This document shows positions 53,743-61,759 of a DNA stretch of 64,000 bases, piece by piece (position 1 is the stretch's first letter; each line of letters begins with the position of its first letter). The stretch covers positions 1 to 64,000 of the forward strand of contig JAFVBO010000096.1 of the NCBI GenBank assembly GCA_017479935.1, read 5' to 3'. This DNA comes from Lachnospiraceae bacterium (GTDB lineage: Bacteria > Bacillota > Clostridia > Lachnospirales > Lachnospiraceae). The position numbers and the translations under genes were made by a program. The notes under the pieces were generated by a model that was given only the letters and a program-made list of their open reading frames with translations, was not told where the DNA came from and did no database searches.

Positions 53743-54462
53743 TTACCTCTTTCTCGCAGAGATATGATAGTTGGTCATTGCTTCAAGGAAATCCTTTTTC
53801 CTGGCGCGGCTGACTTCGATCTGTCCTCTGCCGTTTAAGAATATCACGGACCCGTCATAACCCGACACATAGCCTAGATTCACGATGTATCCGCTGTTCA
53901 CCCGGAAGAACATCTCCTCCGGCAGTTGAACTGCCGCATCCTTCATCGTTCCGTACGCAGGAAAGTCACCCTGCTCCGTGTGGTATGTAATATGGTGGCC
54001 GTTGCTTTCAATATAAATAAGGGAAGAAATGGGAAATATAGCCTGGCTGTTCCGCGTTTTCACCGTGATTATATTTGTCGAATTCCGTTTGCAGATGGAA
54101 ACTGCCTTTGGCAACTTTAATGAAAAAGCCTGATAAGTCAGTGGTTTCAGGAGATAGTCCAGAGCATCCACCTCGTACCCGCGGATAGCGTACCTCGCAA
54201 TATTTGTTACAAAGATCAGTACGACCGACGTATCGATTTTACGAAGTCTATGCGCTGCTTCGATCCCGTCCATGTATGGCATATCCACATCCATAAAGAT
54301 GAGATCAAAGCTGTCCCTTTGGTAATCCGTCAGAAACAGTATCCCGTTTGCGAACGGTTTTATATCGAACGTTTCATTCTTTGCTTCTCCGTACTTCTTG
54401 AGAAGTGCTGACAGGTGTTCCCGTTCCGTCTGCTCATCATCCACTACCGCAACCCGTAACAT
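53743..54462 (-). CDS. LytTR-type response regulator 2
   Basis: A 239-residue protein. The receiver domain has a phospho-Asp in LIFMDVDMPYM and the VTNIARYA region. The LytTR domain follows (~145-235; FRVNSGYIVNLGYV). The ATG at 54462 follows AAAGGAGGTCGG. The RR-kinase order is the same as in pair 1. It is probably the regulator of GH3-2 downstream. Confidence 0.88.
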   Translation of the reverse strand: MLRVAVVDDEQTEREHLSALLKKYGEAKNETFDIKPFANGILFLTDYQRDSFDLIFMDVDMPYMDGIEAAHRLRKIDTSVVLIFVTNIARYAIRGYEVDALDYLLKPLTYQAFSLKLPKAVSICKRNSTNIITVKTRNSQAIFPISSLIYIESNGHHITYHTEQGDFPAYGTMKDAAVQLPEEMFFRVNSGYIVNLGYVSGYDGSVIFLNGRGQIEVSRARKKDFLEAMTNYHISARKR

Positions 54463-54614
54463 AGACCGACCTCCTTTCACTGTATTGGAGCATACCAACT
54501 AGTGTTTAAACATCCGAAACCTTTAAACACGGGAGGTATTTATTCAGCCCTCATTCTATCAGAGAAACGTTATCGTTGCAATAGAATGCAGGACTGTTCC
54601 CCAGCACCATTTGA

Positions 54615-54674
54615 ATGAAGGTATGGCATACAATTAAGGATACAGATCCCATCTGTCTTAGTATTGAGCGATAG
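54615..54674 (+). pseudogene. Remnant of the 3' end of a gene (copy B)
   Basis: A frame reading MKVWHTIKDTDPICLSIER-stop. It matches the end of copy A (43763-43823): about 75% of bases over ~62 bp by eye, including TACAATTAAaGATACAGA and CCCAT. No upstream part of the gene is recognisable. A terminator (54701-54738) follows, as expected at a gene end. Confidence 0.5.
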
Positions 54675-54700
54675 CTGTTGTTCAATGCATAGAACTCAAC

Positions 54701-54738
54701 GCAAAAAGTGGCGCCCCATAACGGGACGCCACTTTTTT
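54701..54738 (+). terminator. Terminator preceding the group II intron fragment
   Basis: AAAAAGTGGCGCCCC-loop-GGGACGCCACTTTTTT on the plus strand, the expected end of the remnant gene. The intron 5' end lies 2 bp after the T-run. Confidence 0.8.
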
Positions 54739-54740
54739 CT

Positions 54741-55040
54741 GTGCGCCGGGCATGGCGCAGTTCTTGCCGGTGAAAGTCCGGTCATGGATAACTTACCGTC
54801 CATGTAGTTAAACGCAAGCCGAAGCCGGTAACGGTGGGGTGAAGGAAGCGCGTAGCAAAGCCATGAGCCTACGGACAGAAACCTGATATGAGGCTAAGCG
54901 GTGTCTCTTGGAGACGTGAAAGCCGATCAGGACCTGGTTAGCGCGATGGCCGCGGAAGTGGTAAGCGAAGCCATTGTAAGAGCGGTGAACATCGCGGAGA
55001 GTGCGTTCGGTCTCCCCGCGGCAAGAGATTTGAGAAAAGA
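54741..55040 (+). mobile_element. Group II intron, 5' fragment (domain I region)
   Basis: It starts with GTGCGCCGGGCATGGCGCAG and continues with GGTGAAAGTCCGG and the long paired region GAAGCCGGTAACGG...GAACATCGCGG. This is the 5' end and domain I of a bacterial group II intron. The intron-encoded reverse transcriptase and domains V/VI are absent, so it is dead. The right end is a visual estimate. It sits right after a terminator. From ~55040 to 55204 I see no gene. Confidence 0.75.
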
Positions 55041-55204
55041 AGGATCATAATCCTTTGGTCGAAGGCCTTGCCGTTTCATTCTTTACTTCACGCAGCAAAA
55101 GCACCCGACGCCTTCCACACTGGCAACCTTCACGTTTGTGTACATCCCTTCCAGCCGTTTTTGCAGGCTTTAGCATCTGTCACTCTTCCGGTGTATATCA
55201 AACC

Positions 55205-58171
55205 TTATAGCTTCCTCTTTATTACCTTTATGCCCCAGACAGCCATCCCCGCCACGGCCAGAATGTCAAGGACAATGAGTGCCATCTTCCACCACTCCAT
55301 CCGGTAGCCCAGGATCTTTACATTCAGGGAATTCGAATTTACCATGGCATACAGAATGTTTCTCGTAGCGTCCCGCAGAATCATCACGTCCTGCACATCT
55401 GTCTCCGATGCGTCTTTCCACTTCAGCGGCTCTAACGATGTCAGTATCAGATCGTTTCCCGCATAGAGCATCTGGCGGGAGTTCATATAGGAATTATCTG
55501 TCTTATAATCACTGATCACAAGTCCCTGAAAACCCCATTCCAGCCGTAATATTTCTGTCATCAGGCGGTAGTCTCCTCCGGTAAAGCGGGTTCCCACACG
55601 ATTGAAGGAACTCATGATACCAGTGGCGGGAAGATACGCGGTAAGCCCGTCTTCCTTCGCGGTCTCAGATAACATGTCATCTGCCTTTACGGCAATCTCA
55701 AAGGCCTTTAAATACAATTCCCGGAAAGCCTGTTCCGTACAGTAGGTGGATACGCCGGATCGATTCGTTTCCTGATCATTTAACGCGAAATGTTTGACCT
55801 CCGGCACCACACCGCCGCGCCTTGCGCCGTTTAAGGTATTCACCGCCATTTTCCCTGTTAATACCGGATCCTCCGAATAATATTCATAATTCCGGCCGGA
55901 GAACGGCGAGCGGTGTAAATTGACAGCCGGCGCATACCAGCCTGTATAAGGAAGGCCGTTCCCATCCACATCTCCGTAAAGACCGGTTTCTCCAATGATT
56001 TTTCCCATCCGGTACGCCAGGTCCCGGTTCCAGGTGGACGCGATCACAAATTCCGTGGCAAACTGGGTATTCCCGGTATAATGCTCCTGAAGACCTGCCA
56101 TAAAGTTCACAAACCCTAACGGGCCATCCGAATCATTGGTCAGATTTTTATCAATAGACGGGATAGCCACGGTTTTATAATCCCCGTTGTTCACAAGATC
56201 CAGCATCTCCTGGAACGTTACCTGATTAATCAGGTCATCCCAGCGAGGATCCAGATAAGGGGCCCCTGCCAGGTCTCTTAACGTCACCGAGGCACCGGTA
56301 CCATTCGTCTTAAATACCGCGGCATTCTGAATACGGGTATTATTATGTGAAAAATCATTTAACGCATCCTTTTCGGATCCGATTTCCCACGTGAATATTT
56401 CGCGCTCCGCCCTGGTCATCGGCTTCGGGAAGGTCCCCTCAAAATCGGTCCGGCTCATGCCCTTTCGCGTCACGGTCGTTCCATCGGGAAGTTCCACTTC
56501 CACATTTTCCAGACGGTACTGTAAATCCATAAAATCGTCTGTCGTGTACCGATTCTCAACCGTAAACCCGGTTTTCGGGTCCAACGGGAACGAAAGCTCC
56601 TTTTCCAGATAGACCGCCTTTGTATCATAATATTCGTGGCTGTTTTTCCCTGCCCGGAAGAGATACTCTCCGGCCTCCAGTTCGTACCCCTGAAAGCCAT
56701 TTCCATTGGCATCATTATAATCATAGCTGGCCAGATCGTACGCCTCTACCGTAAACGTAACGGAATACTTCTCGCCCGGGGAAAGTAAGGGTGTCTTCGC
56801 AAAGTCCACCAGCTGCACATAGGACTTTTCAATTCCGCCTTCATAATAAGGCAGCGTCACATACAGTTCCAGCACGTCCTTTCCGGCCACGTCTCCCACG
56901 TTTTCGGAGGTAATCGTCACCTGCACGCTGCTGTCCGGCCCGGAAAGCTCCCCTTTTATACTGTCAATCGTCTGCGAAAAGGCTGTATAACTGAGGCCAT
57001 ATCCGAAGGGGAAGCGCACCTGATCCTCATACCAGGTGCTGCCGGCATCCTTTTGTCGTTCTTCATAGCCGCGGGTTTCGTAATACCGATATCCCAGATA
57101 AACGCCTTCTTCATAGGTGATGAGAAACTTTCCGGGAAGCGGCGTGCCGTTCTCCAGGAAGGCGCTTCCCTCCGCACCGTCGTTTACCTGGCTGTTGTCG
57201 CCAAAATTCTGCCAGGTGGGATCCTTCGTAAAATCCTTCGCGTACAGGTCGGCCGTCCGCCCGGAAGGGTTGATCTCACCCGTCAGAAGCTTTCCGATCA
57301 CCTCCGCGCCGGTATGTCCGGGACCGCCCATCCACAGCACGGCATCGATCCGCGGATCGGATGCTACGTTGTTATAATCGTCCAGAAAATCACACTGAAA
57401 CGGTGTGGTCGTGTTTAACAGCACGATCACCTTGTCAAAGCGATTTGTCACCATGTCAAACAGGTCGTACTCATTCTGATCCAGCTGCAGATAGTGCCGC
57501 CCTTCTATGCCGCCGTTTGCCGTGTCCTGAAAACGCGGCACGTCCCAGCTTTCCCCTCCGAAGCGCGAAAGCACGATGATCGCGGCGTCCGCATACTCCT
57601 TCAGACTGTCCTTCACTTCCTTCGTGTAGGCACTCACGGGGGTTTCCCCGGTGGCTAAGGTAGGGGAGCTCCCCGCTCCGCCCGTCAGCGCCGGCGCGCC
57701 GGTTCGCCCGGGCCCGGAAGCGCTGCTCTCATAGAACGCCTTCAGGGTTTCGTTGTACGCAATGCCCGCGGCCTTCAGCCCGTCAAACAGGGTGGACGCG
57801 CCTTCCGGATTGGCTGATCCGGCGCCGGAGCCGCTGATCAGAAGATTGACCGAATTTTTCCCGAACACGCTGACTTTGGCATCCGCCGAAATCGGAAGCG
57901 CGTTTCCTTCGTTGATGAGCAGCACGGCGCCTTCCGCCTCAATCTCCAGATTCAGGGCATTTCCGGCCTCTAAAACCTCTTCTTTCGATGAATAGGCGGA
58001 CGTGTAGATCGGCTGAATGCTCTCATCCAGGATCGGCGTCTTGCCGCCCAGCACCATGGAAAGCAGCGATTCAAACGTGGTGCATGCCAGAATGGTCACC
58101 GTGGTCAAAAGTACCGTGATACCAATGCTTGTGATTGCCCATATGCGGGTCTTTTTGTGTCGAAAAATCAT
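55205..58171 (-). CDS. Membrane-anchored, domain-permuted GH3 protein 4
   Basis: A 988-residue protein. Transmembrane helices lie near 12-32 and 963-983. The alpha/beta sandwich (~75-340) holds IIVLSRFGGESWDVP (acid/base Glu), then a fibronectin-III-like domain (~430-560), then the TIM-barrel domain (~650-930) with VKHFALNDQETNRS and nucleophile Asp888 in LVISDYK. Key residues look intact. The ATG follows TGAAGGAGG. It starts 21 bp after the AAA/DUF4143 gene; no regulator pair of its own is adjacent. Confidence 0.86.
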   Translation of the reverse strand: MIFRHKKTRIWAITSIGITVLLTTVTILACTTFESLLSMVLGGKTPILDESIQPIYTSAYSSKEEVLEAGNALNLEIEAEGAVLLINEGNALPISADAKVSVFGKNSVNLLISGSGAGSANPEGASTLFDGLKAAGIAYNETLKAFYESSASGPGRTGAPALTGGAGSSPTLATGETPVSAYTKEVKDSLKEYADAAIIVLSRFGGESWDVPRFQDTANGGIEGRHYLQLDQNEYDLFDMVTNRFDKVIVLLNTTTPFQCDFLDDYNNVASDPRIDAVLWMGGPGHTGAEVIGKLLTGEINPSGRTADLYAKDFTKDPTWQNFGDNSQVNDGAEGSAFLENGTPLPGKFLITYEEGVYLGYRYYETRGYEERQKDAGSTWYEDQVRFPFGYGLSYTAFSQTIDSIKGELSGPDSSVQVTITSENVGDVAGKDVLELYVTLPYYEGGIEKSYVQLVDFAKTPLLSPGEKYSVTFTVEAYDLASYDYNDANGNGFQGYELEAGEYLFRAGKNSHEYYDTKAVYLEKELSFPLDPKTGFTVENRYTTDDFMDLQYRLENVEVELPDGTTVTRKGMSRTDFEGTFPKPMTRAEREIFTWEIGSEKDALNDFSHNNTRIQNAAVFKTNGTGASVTLRDLAGAPYLDPRWDDLINQVTFQEMLDLVNNGDYKTVAIPSIDKNLTNDSDGPLGFVNFMAGLQEHYTGNTQFATEFVIASTWNRDLAYRMGKIIGETGLYGDVDGNGLPYTGWYAPAVNLHRSPFSGRNYEYYSEDPVLTGKMAVNTLNGARRGGVVPEVKHFALNDQETNRSGVSTYCTEQAFRELYLKAFEIAVKADDMLSETAKEDGLTAYLPATGIMSSFNRVGTRFTGGDYRLMTEILRLEWGFQGLVISDYKTDNSYMNSRQMLYAGNDLILTSLEPLKWKDASETDVQDVMILRDATRNILYAMVNSNSLNVKILGYRMEWWKMALIVLDILAVAGMAVWGIKVIKRKL

Positions 58172-58192
58172 GCTTTCCTCCTTCAGTAAATT

Positions 58193-59521
58193 CTACAGGA
58201 ATGGTGTCATATAGATCGGGAGACAACATACATCCTGATCTTTCCTTAGATCCTTCGTATATATAAGATATCTCCAAAGAATCCGAGGCGAAAATTTCTC
58301 AAAAAAGGCATCTAACGAAGCATGGGTTTTATAACCGGAAGACTTCACTTCCAGCGGACAGATCTTATTCTGCCTTGTCAGCAGAAAGTCTATTTCATAA
58401 TTATGTTTCGTGGCCTCATTAGGAAACGTATAATAAAACAACTCGTTTCCTGTTGCTGTCAGTATCTGAGCGACTGCGTTTTCATATAAATATCCCAGAT
58501 TTGCCGAAAGCTTATCACTAAGTAATTTCTCATAAATACTATTTTCTGTAAAGTCCCTATCTTTAAACATCAATGTTGTAAATAACCCGGTATCGCAGAG
58601 ATACATCTTAAATCTGGTAAGATCTTTGGCCGAAGATAAACCTGCATTCGGGTTATTCGCATGATAGGAAACAAGTACTGTCCGTGAATCTTCCATTTGA
58701 GCAATCAGTTCCAGAATATCTCCCGCTCGAAGATTCTCGAGAACGCTGGATACCTGAAATCGGGACGCATTGTTTGCCAACTGTGCCGGGATGGCCTCAA
58801 ACAGCAGCGAAATTTTTCCCGTTGGATCTATTTTTCTAAAATCATCCTCATATAAGCTCAGGATATCCCTTTTGACTGCATCTACCATTTTAAAATTATT
58901 GGAGGCCAGATATTCTTTCACTACCTGAGGCATTCCACCTATTAGCATATATAATCGAAAATCCCGCATCAGCTTTCGGTTGATCTGATCTCCTAAAGAT
59001 CTTTTTCCCTCAAAGCATTTTCGAAGCAGAGGATATGTACTATTATCTCCAATGGCCCAGAGAAATTCTTCATAGTCCATGGGATACATACTGATTTTTC
59101 TTTCTTCACTCGGAATTAAAATATCCTTGACATTTTTATGTATGGAAATCAGAGATCCTGTTTCTATATAATCGTAGCGTCGATCTTTTACTAAATGTTT
59201 GATAGCCTGCCGTGCCTTTGGGAATAATTGTACTTCATCAAAAATAATCAGAGATTTCCGAACGACCAAATCTACCCGGAACTGCAGTTGGAGCTGAAGG
59301 AAAAAATAATTCAAATCGGATATATCTTCAAACAAATCTCTTACCGCTTTCGACGCTATAGAAAAATCAATCAGAATATAACTATCATATTCTTTTTTCC
59401 CAAACTCTTCTACGACCGTTGATTTTCCGACTCGACGTGCGCCTTCTATAAGCAATGCCGTTTGTCCCTGCGATTCCTTTTTCCAATCTAAAAGGGCGTC
59501 ATAAACTTTTCGTTTAAACAT
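58193..59521 (-). CDS. AAA ATPase with DUF4143 domain
   Basis: A 442-residue protein. Walker A LIEGARRVGKST and Walker B SLIIFDEVQLFPKARQ mark an AAA_14-type N-terminal domain. The C-terminal DUF4143 region (EIDFLLTRQNKICPLEVKSSGYKTH) resembles a PD-(D/E)XK nuclease-type core. This family is common in bacteria; its function is unknown and it is often laterally transferred. The gene is much A/T-richer than its neighbours. The ATG at 59521 follows GGGGGGAG; a start at 59533 is possible. Its promoter lies within a series of AATGCGG repeats (59535-59648). Confidence 0.85.
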   Translation of the reverse strand: MFKRKVYDALLDWKKESQGQTALLIEGARRVGKSTVVEEFGKKEYDSYILIDFSIASKAVRDLFEDISDLNYFFLQLQLQFRVDLVVRKSLIIFDEVQLFPKARQAIKHLVKDRRYDYIETGSLISIHKNVKDILIPSEERKISMYPMDYEEFLWAIGDNSTYPLLRKCFEGKRSLGDQINRKLMRDFRLYMLIGGMPQVVKEYLASNNFKMVDAVKRDILSLYEDDFRKIDPTGKISLLFEAIPAQLANNASRFQVSSVLENLRAGDILELIAQMEDSRTVLVSYHANNPNAGLSSAKDLTRFKMYLCDTGLFTTLMFKDRDFTENSIYEKLLSDKLSANLGYLYENAVAQILTATGNELFYYTFPNEATKHNYEIDFLLTRQNKICPLEVKSSGYKTHASLDAFFEKFSPRILWRYLIYTKDLRKDQDVCCLPIYMTPFL

Positions 59522-59534
59522 CTCTCCCCCCATT

Positions 59535-59648
59535 CCCGCATTATTTATTTATCGTGATTTTCGCATTTCCGCATTTTTTTATTATAGAAATACACGCATT
59601 TCCGCATTTTTCTTTTCGTAATTGTAGCACACTCCCGCATTTTGTCAA
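59535..59648 (-). promoter_or_regulatory. Promoter with repeated AATGCGG motifs upstream of the AAA/DUF4143 gene
   Basis: Read leftward: TTGACA (59643-59648), a 16-bp spacer and TACAAT (59621-59626). AAATGCGG-type motifs occur six times: within the spacer, twice at ~59595-59611, twice at ~59562-59578, and at ~59535-59542. One lies between -35 and -10, so a protein binding the series would block the promoter. Confidence 0.6.
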
Positions 59649-59691
59649 GCTGTATGGTATTGCTTTACCGCCATGCTTCACAACGATTCTG

Positions 59692-60352
59692 ATGTCTGCG
59701 CATTGTAGCATCACGGGAAGGTGCAATTTTCAGTGCCGGCATTGCCTGCTGTCGGCACCGGATGCCCATCATCCGCACCTTCCCTTAAAAGACTGCCTCC
59801 ATATCATCCACGAGATCGCGGAATGCGGGATCCGTCGGGTAGATATTACCGGTGGCGAGCCGCTTTTGCGCACGAACTTTTCCGAAATCGTCGGGGAACT
59901 CACCCGATGTGGCATCCAAATCGGCACGCTGTTTACGAACGCCTCCCTGCTGACGGAGGATACGCTGCAGATGCTCCAAAGCTATCACCAGACCCCGGTG
60001 ATCCAGCTGAGTTTTGACGGCCTGGGCCATCATGACTGGCTGCGCGGTGTTCCCGGTGCGGAGGCACAGGCTGATCGGGCTTTTCGCCTTCTGAAGCAGT
60101 ACGATTTCATGGTGATCGTTGCCATGTGCATCCACAAAGAAAACAGAGACAGCATCCGGGCGACCAGCCAACTACCTGGCGAATCTGGGTGTCAGATCCC
60201 TGCGCCTGAACGCGCCGCAGGAGCTTGGCCGCTGGAAACAGTATGCAGACGAGTACGCACTTAGCGAGGAGGAAGTCTGGGAAACCTACCGGCAGTATAT
60301 CGGCGAGCAAGCGGTACGCGATGTGGCGGATGCGGCTTTGCGCCGGATGTGA
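59692..60352 (+). pseudogene. Radical SAM protein, frameshifted and truncated
   Basis: The N-terminus carries CNFQCRHC (CxxxCxxC iron-sulfur site), DITGGEPLLR and SFDGLGHHDW, all typical of radical SAM/SPASM enzymes. Near 60177 the frame changes: the first frame runs into unrelated sequence, while NYLANLGVRSLRLNAPQELG continues in another. The reading ends ATG TGA at the edge of a palindromic repeat cluster, without the usual C-terminal SPASM Cys motifs. It is broken by at least one frameshift and by 3' loss. A sequencing error could cause the frameshift but not the truncation. Confidence 0.75.
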
Positions 60353-60478
60353 CAGGGGACGGGCCTGTGTCACAAAACTGAAATTATCAGTTTTGTGACA
60401 CAGACCCGTCCCCTGTCACACTATCAGACCCGTCCCCTGTCAGATTCGTTTTGTGACACAGGCCCGTCCCCTGTCACA
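60349..60478. repeat. Palindromic repeat cluster (GGGGACGGGCCTGTGTCA type), second copy
   Basis: A TGTGACAGGGGACGGGCCTG-TGTCA unit, then CAAAACTGAAATTATCAG-TTTTG, then three inverted copies, the middle one partial. Same family as 27974-28123. It lies between the plus-strand pseudogene and the minus-strand permease gene, again convergent. Confidence 0.85.
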
Positions 60479-60493
60479 CTCCATCAAATTTGC

Positions 60494-61744
60494 TTACTCA
60501 TGCCTCAGCGCATCAATCGGGTTCAGATTAGCCGCCTTCACGGAAGGCAGAATACCAAAGATAATACCGATCAGCATCGAGAAGACTACCGCGATGCCGG
60601 CGGCCGGGAAGCTGATGGCGATAGGAATTTCGGCCATCCGGGACACCAGCTGCGCAAGGCCGATGCCGGCCAGAACGCCAAGAAGGCCGCCAAGGCTTGT
60701 TAAAACCGCCGCCTCCGTTAAAAACTGCCCCAGTATGCGGGACTTGGGCGCACCAAGTGCCTTCTTTAAACCAATTTCTCTCGTTCGTTCGGTGACGGAC
60801 ACCAGCATGATGTTCATGACGCCGATGCCGCCGACAAGGAGCGAGATGCTGGCGATCCAGATCAGCATCTGGTTGGTGGAGCTGGAGAGCTCCTGCAGGT
60901 TCTTCGCCTGCTCTAACAGGTCGCTGCTCTTGTACTTGATGTTGTTGCTGTTTTTGACCTGTTCGTTCAGATAATCCGCGGTCTTCTTGCCGGCCTGCGT
61001 CATATCGTCCGTGCTGATGGCGCGCACCACCACGTTCTGCGGCTCATCGTACTGGAACAGGATGGGCCAGCAGGTGTAGGGGATGTACAGGTTGCCGCTG
61101 GTTTCATTTCCCATGTAGGTGTAATAATCTTCGATGGAATTGATCACCGGCTGGAAGGAGCTGGACTGCACCGCCACACCGATCACGACAAACGGCTCGC
61201 CCTGAATCTCCAGCGTCTTTCCAAGGGGATTTTCCGACGGGAACAGCGTCTTGGCGGCCTGGTCATCCAGCAGCACCACCTTCTTGTACCCAGTCAAGTC
61301 TTCCTGGGAAAAGCTTCTTCCCTCCCGGACCGTATAGCCGTACACCTTCAGGTAGTTGTTGTCGGTTCCCATAAGGTTTCCGCCGTTTAGGGATGTGCTC
61401 CCGCGGAAAACGGACGGAGAGTTGCGTCTGTGGTAAAAGGCGGCTGCCTCCACTTCATCAAACCCAAGGATCTTCTCCCGGTCCTTCTCCGACAGTACCG
61501 GCACCCCCTCGGGGATGCCATTGTACTGCATTTCATATTGCCAGTCGTCCTGAAACAGGCTCACTTCCACAGCGTTATTTCCGGAGCCAATCAGGTTCTG
61601 CTTGATCTGTTCGTTGGTTCCGTTGATCGTCGACACGATGGCGATGATGGCGGCAATACCGATGATGATGCCCAGCATCGTGAGGAAGGAGCGCATTTTA
61701 TGCGCCCAGATCCCCTGAAAGGAAAGTCCTATATTCTCAAACAT
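60494..61744 (-). CDS. MacB-type ABC transporter permease
   Basis: A 416-residue protein. A helix at ~20-42 is followed by an extracytoplasmic MacB_PCD domain (~45-270) and three helices (~285-310, ~335-365, ~375-400), the FtsX-like permease layout. ISLLVGGIGVMNIMLVSV and REIGLKKALGA are characteristic. It has no ATPase domain, so the ATPase must be encoded separately, perhaps upstream of the window edge. The adaptor protein gene ends 15 bp before it. Confidence 0.88.
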   Translation of the reverse strand: MFENIGLSFQGIWAHKMRSFLTMLGIIIGIAAIIAIVSTINGTNEQIKQNLIGSGNNAVEVSLFQDDWQYEMQYNGIPEGVPVLSEKDREKILGFDEVEAAAFYHRRNSPSVFRGSTSLNGGNLMGTDNNYLKVYGYTVREGRSFSQEDLTGYKKVVLLDDQAAKTLFPSENPLGKTLEIQGEPFVVIGVAVQSSSFQPVINSIEDYYTYMGNETSGNLYIPYTCWPILFQYDEPQNVVVRAISTDDMTQAGKKTADYLNEQVKNSNNIKYKSSDLLEQAKNLQELSSSTNQMLIWIASISLLVGGIGVMNIMLVSVTERTREIGLKKALGAPKSRILGQFLTEAAVLTSLGGLLGVLAGIGLAQLVSRMAEIPIAISFPAAGIAVVFSMLIGIIFGILPSVKAANLNPIDALRHE

Positions 61745-61759
61745 GTCCTTCCTCCTCCT

